From: Paramyrothecium sp. XJ0827
Lineage: Eukaryota; Ascomycota; Sordariomycetes; Hypocreales; Stachybotryaceae
Assembly (NCBI GenBank): GCA_020881915.1
Contig: JAJFPB010000003.1
Location: 5,332,001-5,396,000 of the forward strand
Direction: 5' to 3'
DNA length: 64,000 nucleotides
Shown in pieces: positions 21,401 through 32,385 of this stretch. Under the pieces are notes generated by a model. It was not told the origin of the DNA. It ran no database searches and saw only the letters and a program-made list of their open reading frames with translations. Position 1 is the first letter of the stretch. Each line of letters opens with the position of its first letter. Both the position numbers and the translations under genes were made by a program.

Positions 21401-24400
21401 CAAATTCTAAAAAGTGTAGGCAAATCTGCGCAATATGCTTCGACTCTGAAAAGAGGCGATGATGGTCAAAACTCAATGTTGCAGCTCGCTGGATTGCTTT
21501 TCTCGGCTAATGCTGATATTGATCTGGCTGCAGTAAACGCTGTAGACCACAATGGTTCTCTTGTGCATGGCTGCACTGCGATCGACCTCCCGACGTATCA
21601 GTACACATATGGCCCTGTAAGCTATTATGAGAGCCGGGCTAGCAAAGAGTTTAGGCTTCGAGATACCATTAGGCATGATCTGCTGGGCTCTGAGTTACCT
21701 GGAAGTGGCAAGTTGCAGCCCCAATGGAGGAATGTTCTCCGATTCAAAGATGTTCCCTGGCTGAGTGATCATCGGTTGTTACCTGGTAAGAACAGTATAC
21801 CAACAACCTGAGGCACATGAGCTAACTCCTTTGGCAACATAGACGCCGTATTTCCGGCTGCCGGGTTCGTTGCTTTGGGAATTGAAGCAAGCACGAGAGC
21901 CTATCAAAACTTGCCTAATTCGTTGCAGATTACTGGCTACTCGCTACGAAATGTACACATAGAAAAGTCCTTGAGAATTCCTGAAGACGACGACGGCATT
22001 GAAATAATTCTCAGCCTGGAACTAACTGACACGGTCACTGCCGCGACTCCGACGTGGTCAAAATTCACGGTCACGTCTGCGAACTCGGAGTCAGGCCAAT
22101 GGGCGCGACATTGCACTGGATTTGTCAAGGTTGAATTCTCTCCGTCCAAAGAGCTGCCAAAGATAAAATGCGAGATGGAAACCAGATTCCCAAGCCCTCA
22201 GGCGTGGTATGACAAGTTTGCCGACATTGGACTGGGATATGGCGAGCATTTCCAGCTTCTTTCGGATCTGAAGGTCGACCCGCACCGGGATCTTGCCAAA
22301 GCCACGGTGAAGCCGAGCCAAAATCCCAGCAATATTGTGGGAGGGGAATCGAGTTATCCCATTCACCCTGCAACACTCGACGCAGCTTTTCAGCTAGCAA
22401 TTATCTGTTTCTACGGAGGGCAACTTGAGAAGGCAAAGACAGCGTTTGTGCCAGTTCACATTCCTGATTTGTATCTCAAATCAAATGCCGGAAAAGGCCC
22501 GGTAACCGCTGTCGCTTGGGGGTCCGTCCGTGGAGTTCGAAATGCCTATGCGCAGCTCCAGATCATGGATTCAAGCGGTGACGTCTTTCTCAACGTGGAT
22601 TCAATGCGCTTTACAAGCTTCAAAGAGTCGACACTAACAAGAGAGCTGCATTCAAAGCTGCCTTTTAGTAGCCCCTACAGCAGGTTACTATGGAAGCCCG
22701 ATATCCGCACTTTAAGCACCACGCAGATTCGTCGACTGTTTCCTCCCTCACCCGAGAGTGCGAAAGGTGCTGCTGCCCTCGAACTGGTGGACTTGATATG
22801 CTGCCTCGTGGTGTTTGAGATATACGACGAATTCATTGCAGGGCAGAAGAACATTTGCCCTAAAGGAGATATCAGGCACTGGCTCGCCTGGATCCAGAAA
22901 ATTGCCGAGGTTGACGAAAGACCAAATATGATCGCAGCAAGGAGTTTGGCGCCAGAACAACGCAAGGAAAAGCTTCGAGAGTTGTACGAGCAAGCAAAAG
23001 ACGAGCCAGAGGCCAAGGCCGCCAAGTTGCTACATGAAAATGCAACGGAAATTCTTAACGAGACAAGGACCGGAATCGATGTTCTGATTTCCCACAAACT
23101 CCTTACACCACTCTACGAAATCGGCCACGCCATTGCCGGCTCTCATCCTCAGGTATTCAATGTGATGGATTCCTTGGGCCATGCAAACCCCAACATGAGG
23201 ATCTTGGAAATCGGGGCCGGGACTGGGTCTGCAACAAGAGCAGCCATGAGGGCACTCGTAGGACCCAACGGCATTAAGCGCTACGCTGATTATACCTTTA
23301 CGGATATTTCGGCAGGGTTTTTGACGTCAGCCAAGGAAATGTTATCCGAATACCATGATGTGAATTACTCCGTCCTCGATATTGAGCAGAATCCTCTTGA
23401 GCATGGTTACGAGCCAGTCTACGATGTAGTACTAGCTTGCGAGGCCATTCATGCGACCGAAAGCATGGAAAGAACGCTCGCTCACTGCAGAAGCTTGTTG
23501 AAACCAGGTGGCAAGTTGGTTCTGGTGGAGACTACTCGGATGAGGGTCTTGCTTGGGCTTTTGTATGGCACGTTGACAGGGTACTGGCAGCAAGATGATC
23601 GTACTGAAGGGCCTTTCATGAACCTCCAAACTTGGGAAAGACGATTGAGGGCTACTGGGTTCAGCGGTGTGGATCTCCACGTGGATGACTACAATGCGCC
23701 AAGCAACACCACTTCAGTCCTCATCACCACTCGGCTCGACGAAGCTACTGCAGATTCCACTCAGCGGGGGACAAACATGGTTCATCTTTTGCATGATGAC
23801 CAGGGAGCATCGCCGCTCCTGAACCAAATTCGAGACGAGCTTGAGCGCCGTGGTGTTCCAAGCGAAGCTATTCCCCTTGCCAAAGCAACGAACGCTATCC
23901 CAACTGACTCGCACGTTGTCGTCTTTTTAAGTGACAACAGTGATTTGTTTGATGCGAATTCAGAACGCCTCGAAACATTCCAGTACCTTGCTAAGAATGT
24001 TCAGAGCATGGTGTGGCTGACCTCTGGAGGCATTGTCGGCGGTAACAATCCCCGTGGAGCGTTCATGACTGGTCTCCTTCGTGTAATTGCTACAGAGAAC
24101 CCGTCCGGACGTTACCTATCCATCAACACCCAAGGGGAGGGATTTGAGGCTGGAGAGGACGACCTAGTGCGGGTTATTGTCGACAAGGGGCTCACACTCC
24201 AGTTGCGAGGATTGGATGATGAGCTCATCGACAGCGAATTTGCGTGGCATGATGGATGCTTGAAAGTGAGCAGAGTCGTTCCCGACGTCGCGCTTGGAGA
24301 ATACTCTGAAGTAATTCGAACACCTCATACTCAGGGCACTGAAGCAGTCACAATCGGTGATAGTCCACCTGTATGCGCAGCGCTCGAGGTTCCCGGCGTG

Positions 24401-26608
24401 CTCAACTCTCTGTACTTCCGGCCCTACCTTGAGATGCTTCAGCCTCTTCGAGACGACCAAATTGAGGTCAAGGTTGCTGCTGTGGGCCTGAACACTAGAG
24501 ACTTGAAATTTGCTACGGGTAAAAACCATCCAGAGAGCATCAACTTCTCATCCGAGTATTCAGGAATTGTGACAAAAGTCGGAGCCGGTGTAACCAATCT
24601 TTCCATTGGTGACCGCGTGTTTGGAGTATGCCAGGGCCAATTCGGAAATTATGAACGGGTTTCGGCTGCCTTTGCGCAAAAGCTCCTACCGACGGATGAT
24701 TTCAACGAAGTTACTTCGTTGCCGTTCGCCTACATGACTGTTATTTACGCATTCGAATATGTTGCACGATTGAGGAAGGTCCACAAGGTCCTTATACAAT
24801 CTTCCACTAGCAGTGTTGGACTCGCAGCCATTCAACTGGCACAACTCAAGGGAGCTGAAGTCTATGCTGCTGCCAGAACCGAAGAAGAACTCACCTTCTT
24901 GGCCGAGAAGCTTCATATACCTGCTGATCACATTGTTCTCTCACGGGATCCTGAAGCTCTTGGTCGGATTGCCAAGGCAAACGGCAAGGGCGGATTCGAC
25001 ATCATTCTCAACACTGTTGACGACTCCGCCTCCACGCATCAACTTCTCAGCGCCTTATCTTCCACAGGACACCTCATTGACCTCGGCGAAGCTTACACGT
25101 CAGGGGAAAATGTTACAGGCTACGAGTTCAGCCAGAAGAGCCACACCTTTTCTTCAGTTAATTTCAGTGCGATCTTGAACCAAGATACAGAGCTTTGTGC
25201 TGAGCTGCTAGAAAGAGTCAACGAACAGTACCAGGCGGGCAGGATCTCGCCTCTTGTCCCCTTGTCAGTCTCCAATGTCTCGGACCTCGACCAGGCCTTA
25301 CAAGCCCTTTCTCAAGGGGCGCATATCGGCAAATTAGTTGTTTCGTACCAGGATCCGGCATCAAACATTACACTGCTTCGCGCGCCACCCCTGGCAATGT
25401 TCAACTCCGAAGCTCGATACGTGATCACTGGTGGATTGGGTGGGCTCGGCCGAGGCATCATCAGGTGGATGGTTGACCGCGGCGCTCAGGATTTTGTCAT
25501 CCTTTCTAGGCGAGGCGCCACTACGCAGTACTCGAGGATCCTGTTCGAGGATCTCGAGGCACGAGGGGTACGTGTCGAAGCGGTCGCTTGCGACGTTCGT
25601 AAGAGCGAAGAGGTTGCGAAAGCTATTAAACAAGTTTCGACACCGGTCAGACCTATCAAGGGCGTCATAAATGCTGTCCTGTCCTTGTCAGATTTGTCCT
25701 TTGATAAGCTGACGATCGACCAATGGCGGGAAGGCATCGAAGCTAAAACGCTTGGATCAATTAACCTCCACGAAGCCACGAGCAACTTGTCCTTGGACTT
25801 CTTTGTCATGTTGACCAGCACAGAGCAGATATGGGCACCACCCACACAGTCTGCATACATTGCCGCCGATACCTTCGTGGCCTACTTTGCCCGCTATCGT
25901 CGGCGCCTCGGAATGCCTGCTTCCACAGTGTCGTATGGTTTTGTCAGTGATGTGGACTCGGATTACCGCGAAACTTCTCATGGAACAGAGGACATGTACA
26001 AGCGCAACCTTGCCTCAACCATGACTGAATGCCAGGCTCTAGCCGCACTGGAGCCCGCGTTCCTGGACTTCAGCATGTCCTCGGACTGGACTGCCCATAG
26101 CCACGATCCGCACTCGGCTGCAACGGTTTTCACCTGCCTTGACCCCCACGAGCTGGCACGCATGAACTCGTCTAATATTCCACGATGGCATCGCGATGGC
26201 CGTGTGTCTATACTTATGCGGGCGGTCAGTGATGCCAGGCGACATGCGCTGTCCACGGCCAACGGTGGGGACTTACACGGGGATGATGACAATGCGCCAT
26301 CTGGGAGTGCGAGACTGCGACGCGATTTTGATGCTGCGATCGAAAGCGGACCGGACTCACGTACCCATACTATCGAGCTTGCGATGGATGGCATAGCCAA
26401 GATTATTGCGGAGATGCTGTTCATTGACCCGGCAACTGTCAACACGAATAAGAGCATAGCAGAGCATGGAGTGGATAGTCTGATAGCAGCAGAGTTGCGA
26501 AATTGGTTCCACCAGGCTTTGAGAACCAACATACAAAATCTGCTGGACTCGACGACAAGCATCAAGGTCCTGGCTGAGCAGATTGTCGATGAAGCGTTGA
26601 AAGGTTAA
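18463..26608 (+). CDS. Highly reducing polyketide synthase
   Basis: Iterative type I PKS of 2633 residues. Exons: 18463-18520, 18594-18860, 18924-19128, 19180-21785, 21843-26608. Domain order: KS (Cys184 in TACSSS, His320 in HGTGT, His362 in NLGHTEG); an Asn-Gly-rich linker (about 463-497); AT (Ser711 in GHSSGE); DH (His1041, Asp1225 in HPATLDAAFQ); C-methyltransferase (EIGAGTGSATRAA near 1501, ACEAIHA); ER (about 1840-2160); KR (GGLGGLG at 2242, Ser2371, Tyr2384); ACP (Ser2591 in GVDSL). There is no thioesterase, as usual for this class; release may occur by pyrone formation. Two oddities: the ER nucleotide loop reads SSTSSVGLAA instead of a glycine-rich GGVG type, and the KR has Asp2388 where the Y-x3-N motif has Asn. 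KS, AT, DH, MT and ACP look intact. It shares a promoter with the O-methyltransferase. Confidence 0.96.
20035..20140 (+). repeat. Asn-Gly repeat in the KS-AT linker of the PKS
   Basis: A degenerate tandem repeat of about 12 bases (such as AATGGTCAGACA and AACGGCCAAACA) encodes repeats of the type SNGQ-TNGH. It stays in frame and lies between the KS and AT domains, so it is probably a flexible spacer that can vary in length. Confidence 0.75.
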
Positions 26609-27130
26609 AGGGGTTTCACATCATCCTCGTGAGTTAGCAAGAGGTCAACGGCCTATTAGATACTTTGCAAAACCTTTCAATCAATAATTGAACCAAACTC
26701 TTTGCAAATGTGAGGCTCTATGAATGAGTAGTCATGATCTCGTTTCATGGCCTTGTTCACATGTCTAGGCTGACTGTGACTTTGATCAGTGGAGGTAGTG
26801 CATACTGATGTCGTATTCGTTAATGTTTAATACCATTTATGATTTGAACGCACAGTCCATACAAAGAGTTCTGCCACGTACCGAATAGATAGGCTTTTAA
26901 CCGGACAGATATTGGATTTCTCTGGAAAAAAGACGTCATGCCGGACGCTGAGGGGTGTTTACGAAGAAGTAAAAACGCCAGCACTGCCCTCCCAAACGTA
27001 AAAAAGAGTCAACTGTGCGAGACGCGAATTAAGTGACATGGAAGCAACATGGTGACATTTCATTTCAGGTTTCTATTCTGGATGTGCAATACAGTCTGCT
27101 ATTAACCACCATCCTTCGAAGCAAAACACT
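26609..27130. other. Convergent intergenic region
   Basis: This is the 3' flank shared by the PKS and the FAD oxidase. It is AT-rich and no gene was seen. Confidence 0.4.
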
Positions 27131-28889
27131 TCAAGCACCTGTCGGTGGGACGATGGGGTTGTACCATGCAAATTTATTCAGCGGGTCATACTTGCGCTTC
27201 AGTGATCGCAGCTTTTCGAGTCGCCATGGTTCGTACCCGTACATGGCTTCAGCAGGCTCGTACCCAGCAGCATAGTTCACATAGGTTGTCGGCCTCCTCA
27301 CCGGCTGGCCGGCGTTCCAGAGATCAACCGTCTGGTCGCGCCACTTGCGGGCAAAGGGGATGAGTGGATCGTCCGTCGTATCAAACCTAGTGTCGAAATA
27401 TCTGGCTGCGTGTGAGTCATTACCGTGCAAAGTGCATGGCCTTAGGGCGACACTTACGTCAAAATATTGTCCCCGCGTAGAGCATATGCCGAGTCCTCTG
27501 ACTTGAAGCTGTGGACGCCTTTGACGGCGTAGCCTTCCACCAGTACTCTTGTGTGACCAAGTTCCGGATACTGGCTTATCTTTTCATTATATAGCTCGTA
27601 GATGGCGCGCATAGCTGTCACGTTGTAGACCTCCAAGCCGGCTGTTCCGATGATGTGCGTCTTGTTGCCCTCGCACAACCAGCCATCAATTGCCCCGCCA
27701 ACCTGGTCGTTGATGGTCTTGTAAGGGACATACAGATCGTCCACGGACAGAGGGTCAAGCTCATCAAATGGCTTCAAGGCCAACGAAGCGTCTTCCTTTC
27801 GGCCGTCGTACAAGAACGTCCAGAGGATCGTGGCCTGTAGGTGTACTGTTAGATATTGAAAGGCGAATCGATTGGGGTATAGGGTATGCGAACCTTGCTG
27901 TCGCTGAGGGTGGTATTCATGGTATAGAGACCAAATGACGCCAGCCACGTGGGATCCAGGGTGCCGTTGCCTTGAAACTGGTTGACTTGCTCAATCAAGG
28001 CTTCCAACACATCGCCGCCAAATTGATACGTCTTGACATAATACTGCTTGGAGCCCTCAGGCCAAATCTTCGACTCAAAGCTCGTGACGATACCGAAATT
28101 GTGTCCGGCACCACGCATAGCCCACCAAAGATCCGGGTTACTCGTCTCATTCACTTGAACAGACGTACCGTTTGCAAGCACAACGTTCAAATTGACAAAA
28201 TGGTCGCTCGTCAGGCCGTGTTTGCCTTGCTGAAGGCCATGTCCTCCTCCAAGGGCAGGGCCCAGGACGCTCACACAACTGCAGCCCCCGGTAGCTACGC
28301 TTGTCAGAATCGAGAACAGATGAGAGTAGAGTGTGGCAAAGACGTACCCGTTACAAAACCACGGTCCCAAAGATAACCAATAACCTCGTGACTAAAGACA
28401 CCGCCCTGAAAGCGAGCCGTTTCATTATTTGGGTTGATTTGAACTCGGTTTAGGCCTCCAAGATCAATCTCAATGCCCTTAAATCGACCAACGCTCGTCG
28501 TCAGTGCATGACCACGGCTGACAGCGTAGAAGGATATGTTGTGGCTGTTGGCATATTGAACCTTCCTAAGTATTAGCAGGCTGAGATATTGAGCAGATGG
28601 CAAGCCCTACAATCTTGGAGACATCATCCTCACGGCCCGGGCGAACTGATAGCTGAACCTCAGGCACAACGTTCTGCATATACCTCTCCCGGTCATACCA
28701 GATTGTGTCTGTTGGTTCTGTAATAACCGACTGGCAGGAAAGGATACCGGCGAGGTCCTTTTTCGTCTGGACGTTGACTGCTCGCCTGGTACTGCGTACC
28801 TGAAGATACGCAGGTTGATCACGAGCGCCGGCCACAACTGCTTGTACGAGATGAAGGCTGCTAAGAAAAATCAGACCCCACTTGGCCAT
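27131..28889 (-). CDS. Secreted FAD-linked oxidase (BBE-type)
   Basis: Flavin oxidase of the berberine-bridge/VAO family, 513 residues. Exons: 28889-28611, 28561-28348, 28294-27894, 27834-27458, 27401-27131. A signal peptide covers about residues 1-22 ([21 protein letters not shown]). The FAD-binding half has [20 protein letters not shown], then [11 protein letters not shown] with the likely flavin-linking His, [20 protein letters not shown] and [20 protein letters not shown]. The BBE C-terminal segment is [13 protein letters not shown]. The short SRGHA form, instead of R-G-G-G-H, is the type I associate with solanapyrone-synthase-like oxidases. In that pathway the homologue oxidises an alcohol to an aldehyde and promotes a Diels-Alder closure. 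Location beside the PKS and a palindrome upstream support a tailoring role. An alternative ATG lies six codons upstream. Confidence 0.9.
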
Positions 28890-29732
28890 TGTAACTGTCT
28901 TGCACATGCGTCGTTGGTTTAAGACAGCGGTTCTAAATGTGACCTCAGGTTACACCGCGTTGGTCTATGTGGGGGAGCAGATTCATGTTGAACGTGAAAT
29001 GCCAGCTGATTTTGTACCAACGCTTCGACATTGGATTCCCCTTTTACTCCCGTATTTCGGTTGACGAGGCTTCGACCGAAAACCGTCGGTGTTGGCTCAG
29101 CAGGATGTCTGCCCCTTACGCTGAGGCTTCTTCAGTACTTCTGGTCTAGACCGGGCTCTACCCTGGTTCAAGCGACTGCTGCGCGGATAGCAGGGCCGAT
29201 AAGAGGTCGGGCTTATTCTTTAACTTCTGTCTACGCGTCGGTACTAAGCCAAGTGATGGTGGGGCGAGAATCCTCAAGGATGTGGCACAACGTCAGCTGA
29301 ATCGAGCCTTACGATGGACTTTGTATGTGCGCCTCCATGGGGGCTATTTCCGACGATTTGTTCCTTACTCGGAAGCCACGGTATGGGTCCTGGACACGTG
29401 GGGAACGTCTTGGCAGAAGAGATTCTAATTGCACACCACACATCTTAGTTCGCGTTGTGGCGGTGTGGTACAGGAGAAGCATACCATTCGACAAGCGAGG
29501 CACAACCGGCATGGCTCGACAGACACGTGAGTGTATACTGTCTAGGACAAAATATTTGGAAAGTATTAACTAGGATCGATCAAAATGCACTTGTTTTTTC
29601 TGATGCCAACTGCTTTATTTCCCATTCAACGCACAAATTGTATATTATCAGTCTCAGAATACTGGACGGGAATTCTGCCTCCGGCGTGCTCAAGATTACT
29701 GTATAGTCACTCATGAACCCAAGCATGAAAGA
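28890..29732. other. Promoter of FAD oxidase; no gene seen
   Basis: This lies between the start of the FAD oxidase and the 3' end of the P450. It holds the palindrome at 29076-29089. Short frames on both strands are not supported. Confidence 0.4.
29076..29089. promoter_or_regulatory. Cluster palindrome CCGA-N6-TCGG, site 3
   Basis: CCGAAAACCGTCGG lies about 190-200 bases upstream of the FAD oxidase ATG. Confidence 0.5.
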
Positions 29733-31549
29733 TTAGACCTTGAAAGGTTGAACCTTTTTCATCCTAGCGAATGCTTTGATTGGCTCACGCGATATGCCAT
29801 CGAGGCCAGCATAACCTCCCAAGTCATCTGGAATTTCCAGCATCTCAAACTCCCAAACAACCAGGGCTATGACGGTTCTGATTGCCAACTGGGCCAGGCG
29901 TCTGCCCCAACACTGCCGGGTTCCCATGCCGAAGCCAAGTTGAGGTCCTGACGTAGCATCGAACTCGACCGTCCCGTCTTCTCTCGTCACCAGCCAGCGT
30001 TCTGGCTCGAAAAGCTTCAGGTCGCGCGATTCATCCCATTTGCCCCAGGGCTTGGCCGCTTTTGAGGAGGGGCTGCGCGTATTCTCGTCCACAGGAACTG
30101 ACGGCAGAGTGATTCCCGGACCGGCACTGACCATCAGGCACTGGGCACCCTTCGGGACCCTGCAGCCTAGAATTTCGGTATCCTGGGCCGTCTCCCTAAC
30201 TATAACGAAGGGCGTGAGGCGTCGTGCTTCCTCGACAACAGCCTCGAGATATGGAAGCTTGGCTTGCCTCAACTCCTCAAAAGTGGGTGGTCTCTTTTCC
30301 TCGACCGCCCGCGGGAACGAGGAGTATAGCTCCTCTCGCAGCCTCTTCTGAGTGTGAGGAAAGCCCGTTAGATACTTGGTCACCCATGTCATTGCACTAC
30401 TCGTAGTATGGTGGCCCGTCATTGGGTCGGCAAATATCTAATTGAGTAACGTCTCAGGTTAGCTCTTGTGCTATCCAGTATGGCGCCGGGGGCGTTGAAG
30501 GGACTTACTTCATCGGCCATGCTTTGGCTAATGAGCTTCGCTGGTCGACCTTGCTTTTGGGCCGCAGCCTGCTCTCGCATCATCATGTGTTCCAGGGCTG
30601 ACTCAACCTTGCCATTCTGGAGGTTCTTGGCGGCTTTCTTGAGGAGTTCAGCCATAACACGGTGTCTTTCCGTGACGATCTTCTTGTACCAGGACTGCTG
30701 TGACCACCACCAGAAACTGAGCTGCGGCGTGGCAGAGATTGTTGTTCTCTCCATGATCTCGGCAGTTTCGTGGAGAAGATGTAGGAAGAAGCTTCGCGGA
30801 GCCTCGGGAAAGTCAATCGGCTCGTCGACATCACCCTCAGGCAGCGCGGCGGGACCCGTCTTGGCAATCAGCTCCAGCTGGGGATCTAGGGCCGATTCTT
30901 TGTAATCGTCTCCGAATGCATGGTAGAGCATCATGTCGAGAACAGCACGCGCGTAGTCTTCCCTCATACGAAAGGGTCTACCGTTTGCAAGCTGCGCCTT
31001 GGCTTCAAAGAGTCGAACAAGATCGAGGCCCTTTGCGTACGCATAGGGACCGAAGTAGGTGTTGAGGAACTTGGGAGCCATCAAGTCCTGTCTCAGCTGT
31101 CGCCGGGACCTGAATGCATCCTCGCTCGTCCTATATCTGGCATGGAAGTCACCTAGGGCTTGTAGGCCATCGATCAGAAACTGGGGTTTCTCGAAATCGG
31201 TGCGTCTCATGAGGATATCCTGTGCCTCGTGAAAGTCGGCCACCAGAATCCAGGGCTTCTTGAAGGGCTGTACGAAGATTTGAACCACTGGAGACTGAAG
31301 CTTTAGGCACTGCTCGCCCAGCCAGGAACTGAACTCTCCGTTCGCAGAGAGGTATCGGGCCAGGGCAGGCTCATCTCCCCAGAGGGTCTTCGTCGCCTCA
31401 ACATTGTAAGCGATACCTGGTAGCGGCTTTGGGAGCAGCCACTGGTAGAGCAAGTAAAAGGCCACGGCCAAGCCAACAAAAGCAAAGATAATCCCGGGAG
31501 GGAGGGGAATGCTATTGCTATGCCATAGTTCCGTGTTCCAGGGAGCCAT
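29733..31549 (-). CDS. Cytochrome P450 monooxygenase
   Basis: Microsomal P450 of 581 residues in two exons, 31549-30509 and 30437-29733 (phase 0). Residues about 18-39 form the membrane anchor (GIIFAFVGLAVAFYLLYQWLL), followed by the proline hinge PKPLPG. The I-helix reads TGHHTTS (354-360), with His357 where most P450s have an acid. The ExxR motif is EEAR (416-419). The heme loop is FGMGTRQCWG with Cys523. In a solanapyrone-type scheme it would hydroxylate the C-methyl group of the pyrone before oxidation by the neighbouring flavin enzyme; this is inference. Two palindromes lie about 460-500 bases upstream. The gene is collinear with the FAD oxidase and the regulator. Confidence 0.93.
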
Positions 31550-32009
31550 GTTGGTTGTACGTCCGTGGAATTGCTTGTGCAGATTGGTTTAGAGTCTCGT
31601 GCACAGGCTACCAACTTCTGACCAGGGGAAGGTCAGTGCACCAACATCAAAGAAATTATGTGAGCGGCGGGCGACCCGGTGTGGTCAATTCATTGAAGAT
31701 ATGGCGAGAACAGGCCTTGTTACAATACATGGTCATCATGAGGCACCCGCCTCCGCTGACCTGGTCCCCAAGGGCTGGCATGATCCCAGCTCACCAACTC
31801 ACAAGTTCGGGTTTGAGACCCCGCCACCATGACCAAACCACAGTTCAACGCATGCAAAGTCCATCAAACTCCCAATGTTGGATACGCCCGAGGACACAAC
31901 CGGCCGACTGCGATGTGAGATGAAGATTTGTCACGGCCGCGAGGAACAACTGGAAAGACGTCGGTCGTAGAGATCGTCAGAAATGATTCGACAGCTTACG
32001 TGTGCACGA

Positions 32010-32023
32010 CCGACAACCTTCGG
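32010..32023. promoter_or_regulatory. Cluster palindrome CCGA-N6-TCGG, site 4
   Basis: CCGACAACCTTCGG is the first of two copies 26 bases apart upstream of the P450. The spacing would place two dimers roughly 2.5 helical turns apart. Confidence 0.5.
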
Positions 32024-32035
32024 CGCCGACTCCGG

Positions 32036-32049
32036 CCGACTTTTGTCGG
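32036..32049. promoter_or_regulatory. Cluster palindrome CCGA-N6-TCGG, site 5
   Basis: CCGACTTTTGTCGG matches the extended form CCGAC-N4-GTCGG. It is the second copy upstream of the P450. Confidence 0.5.
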
Positions 32050-32385
32050 TCGACGTCGGGTGGGCTGTGGATCTGTGCATACAGAGCATGGCCCGCGCGT
32101 GGCCGGGGCCCCTGGCGTCTTTGATTATGCGGATGCCAAGGTGGCGGAACGATCTACTACCCCGCCCAGCGTTGGCCAGCGGTCCCCCCCTAACAACCTT
32201 GCATGGTGGATGGAGGTGAGATTTCGGGTGACCGAATGTCGTGGCCTGACGTTGGTGAAACCTCGTCCTGGTGGACAGGAGAACCAAACGCCTGCCGCGG
32301 CGACGGAAGGGATATAGTAGCCGAACTTCGGAGGATATCGAGCTGTGTAAAGGCAAGAATTGTGACTTAAAATTGAATTAAAGAA

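Larger units (their letters stand above)
31550..32385. other. Promoter of P450; no gene seen
   Basis: This region lies between the P450 start and the 3' end of the regulator. It contains two palindromes at 32010-32049. Overlapping open frames here on both strands have GC-rich, low-information content and are not called. Confidence 0.4.

Noticed and set aside
31555..32356. Overlapping frames on both strands between P450 and regulator
   Set aside because: These are GC-rich promoter DNA with palindromes; the translations are biased in Arg/Pro/Thr and have no family resemblance.
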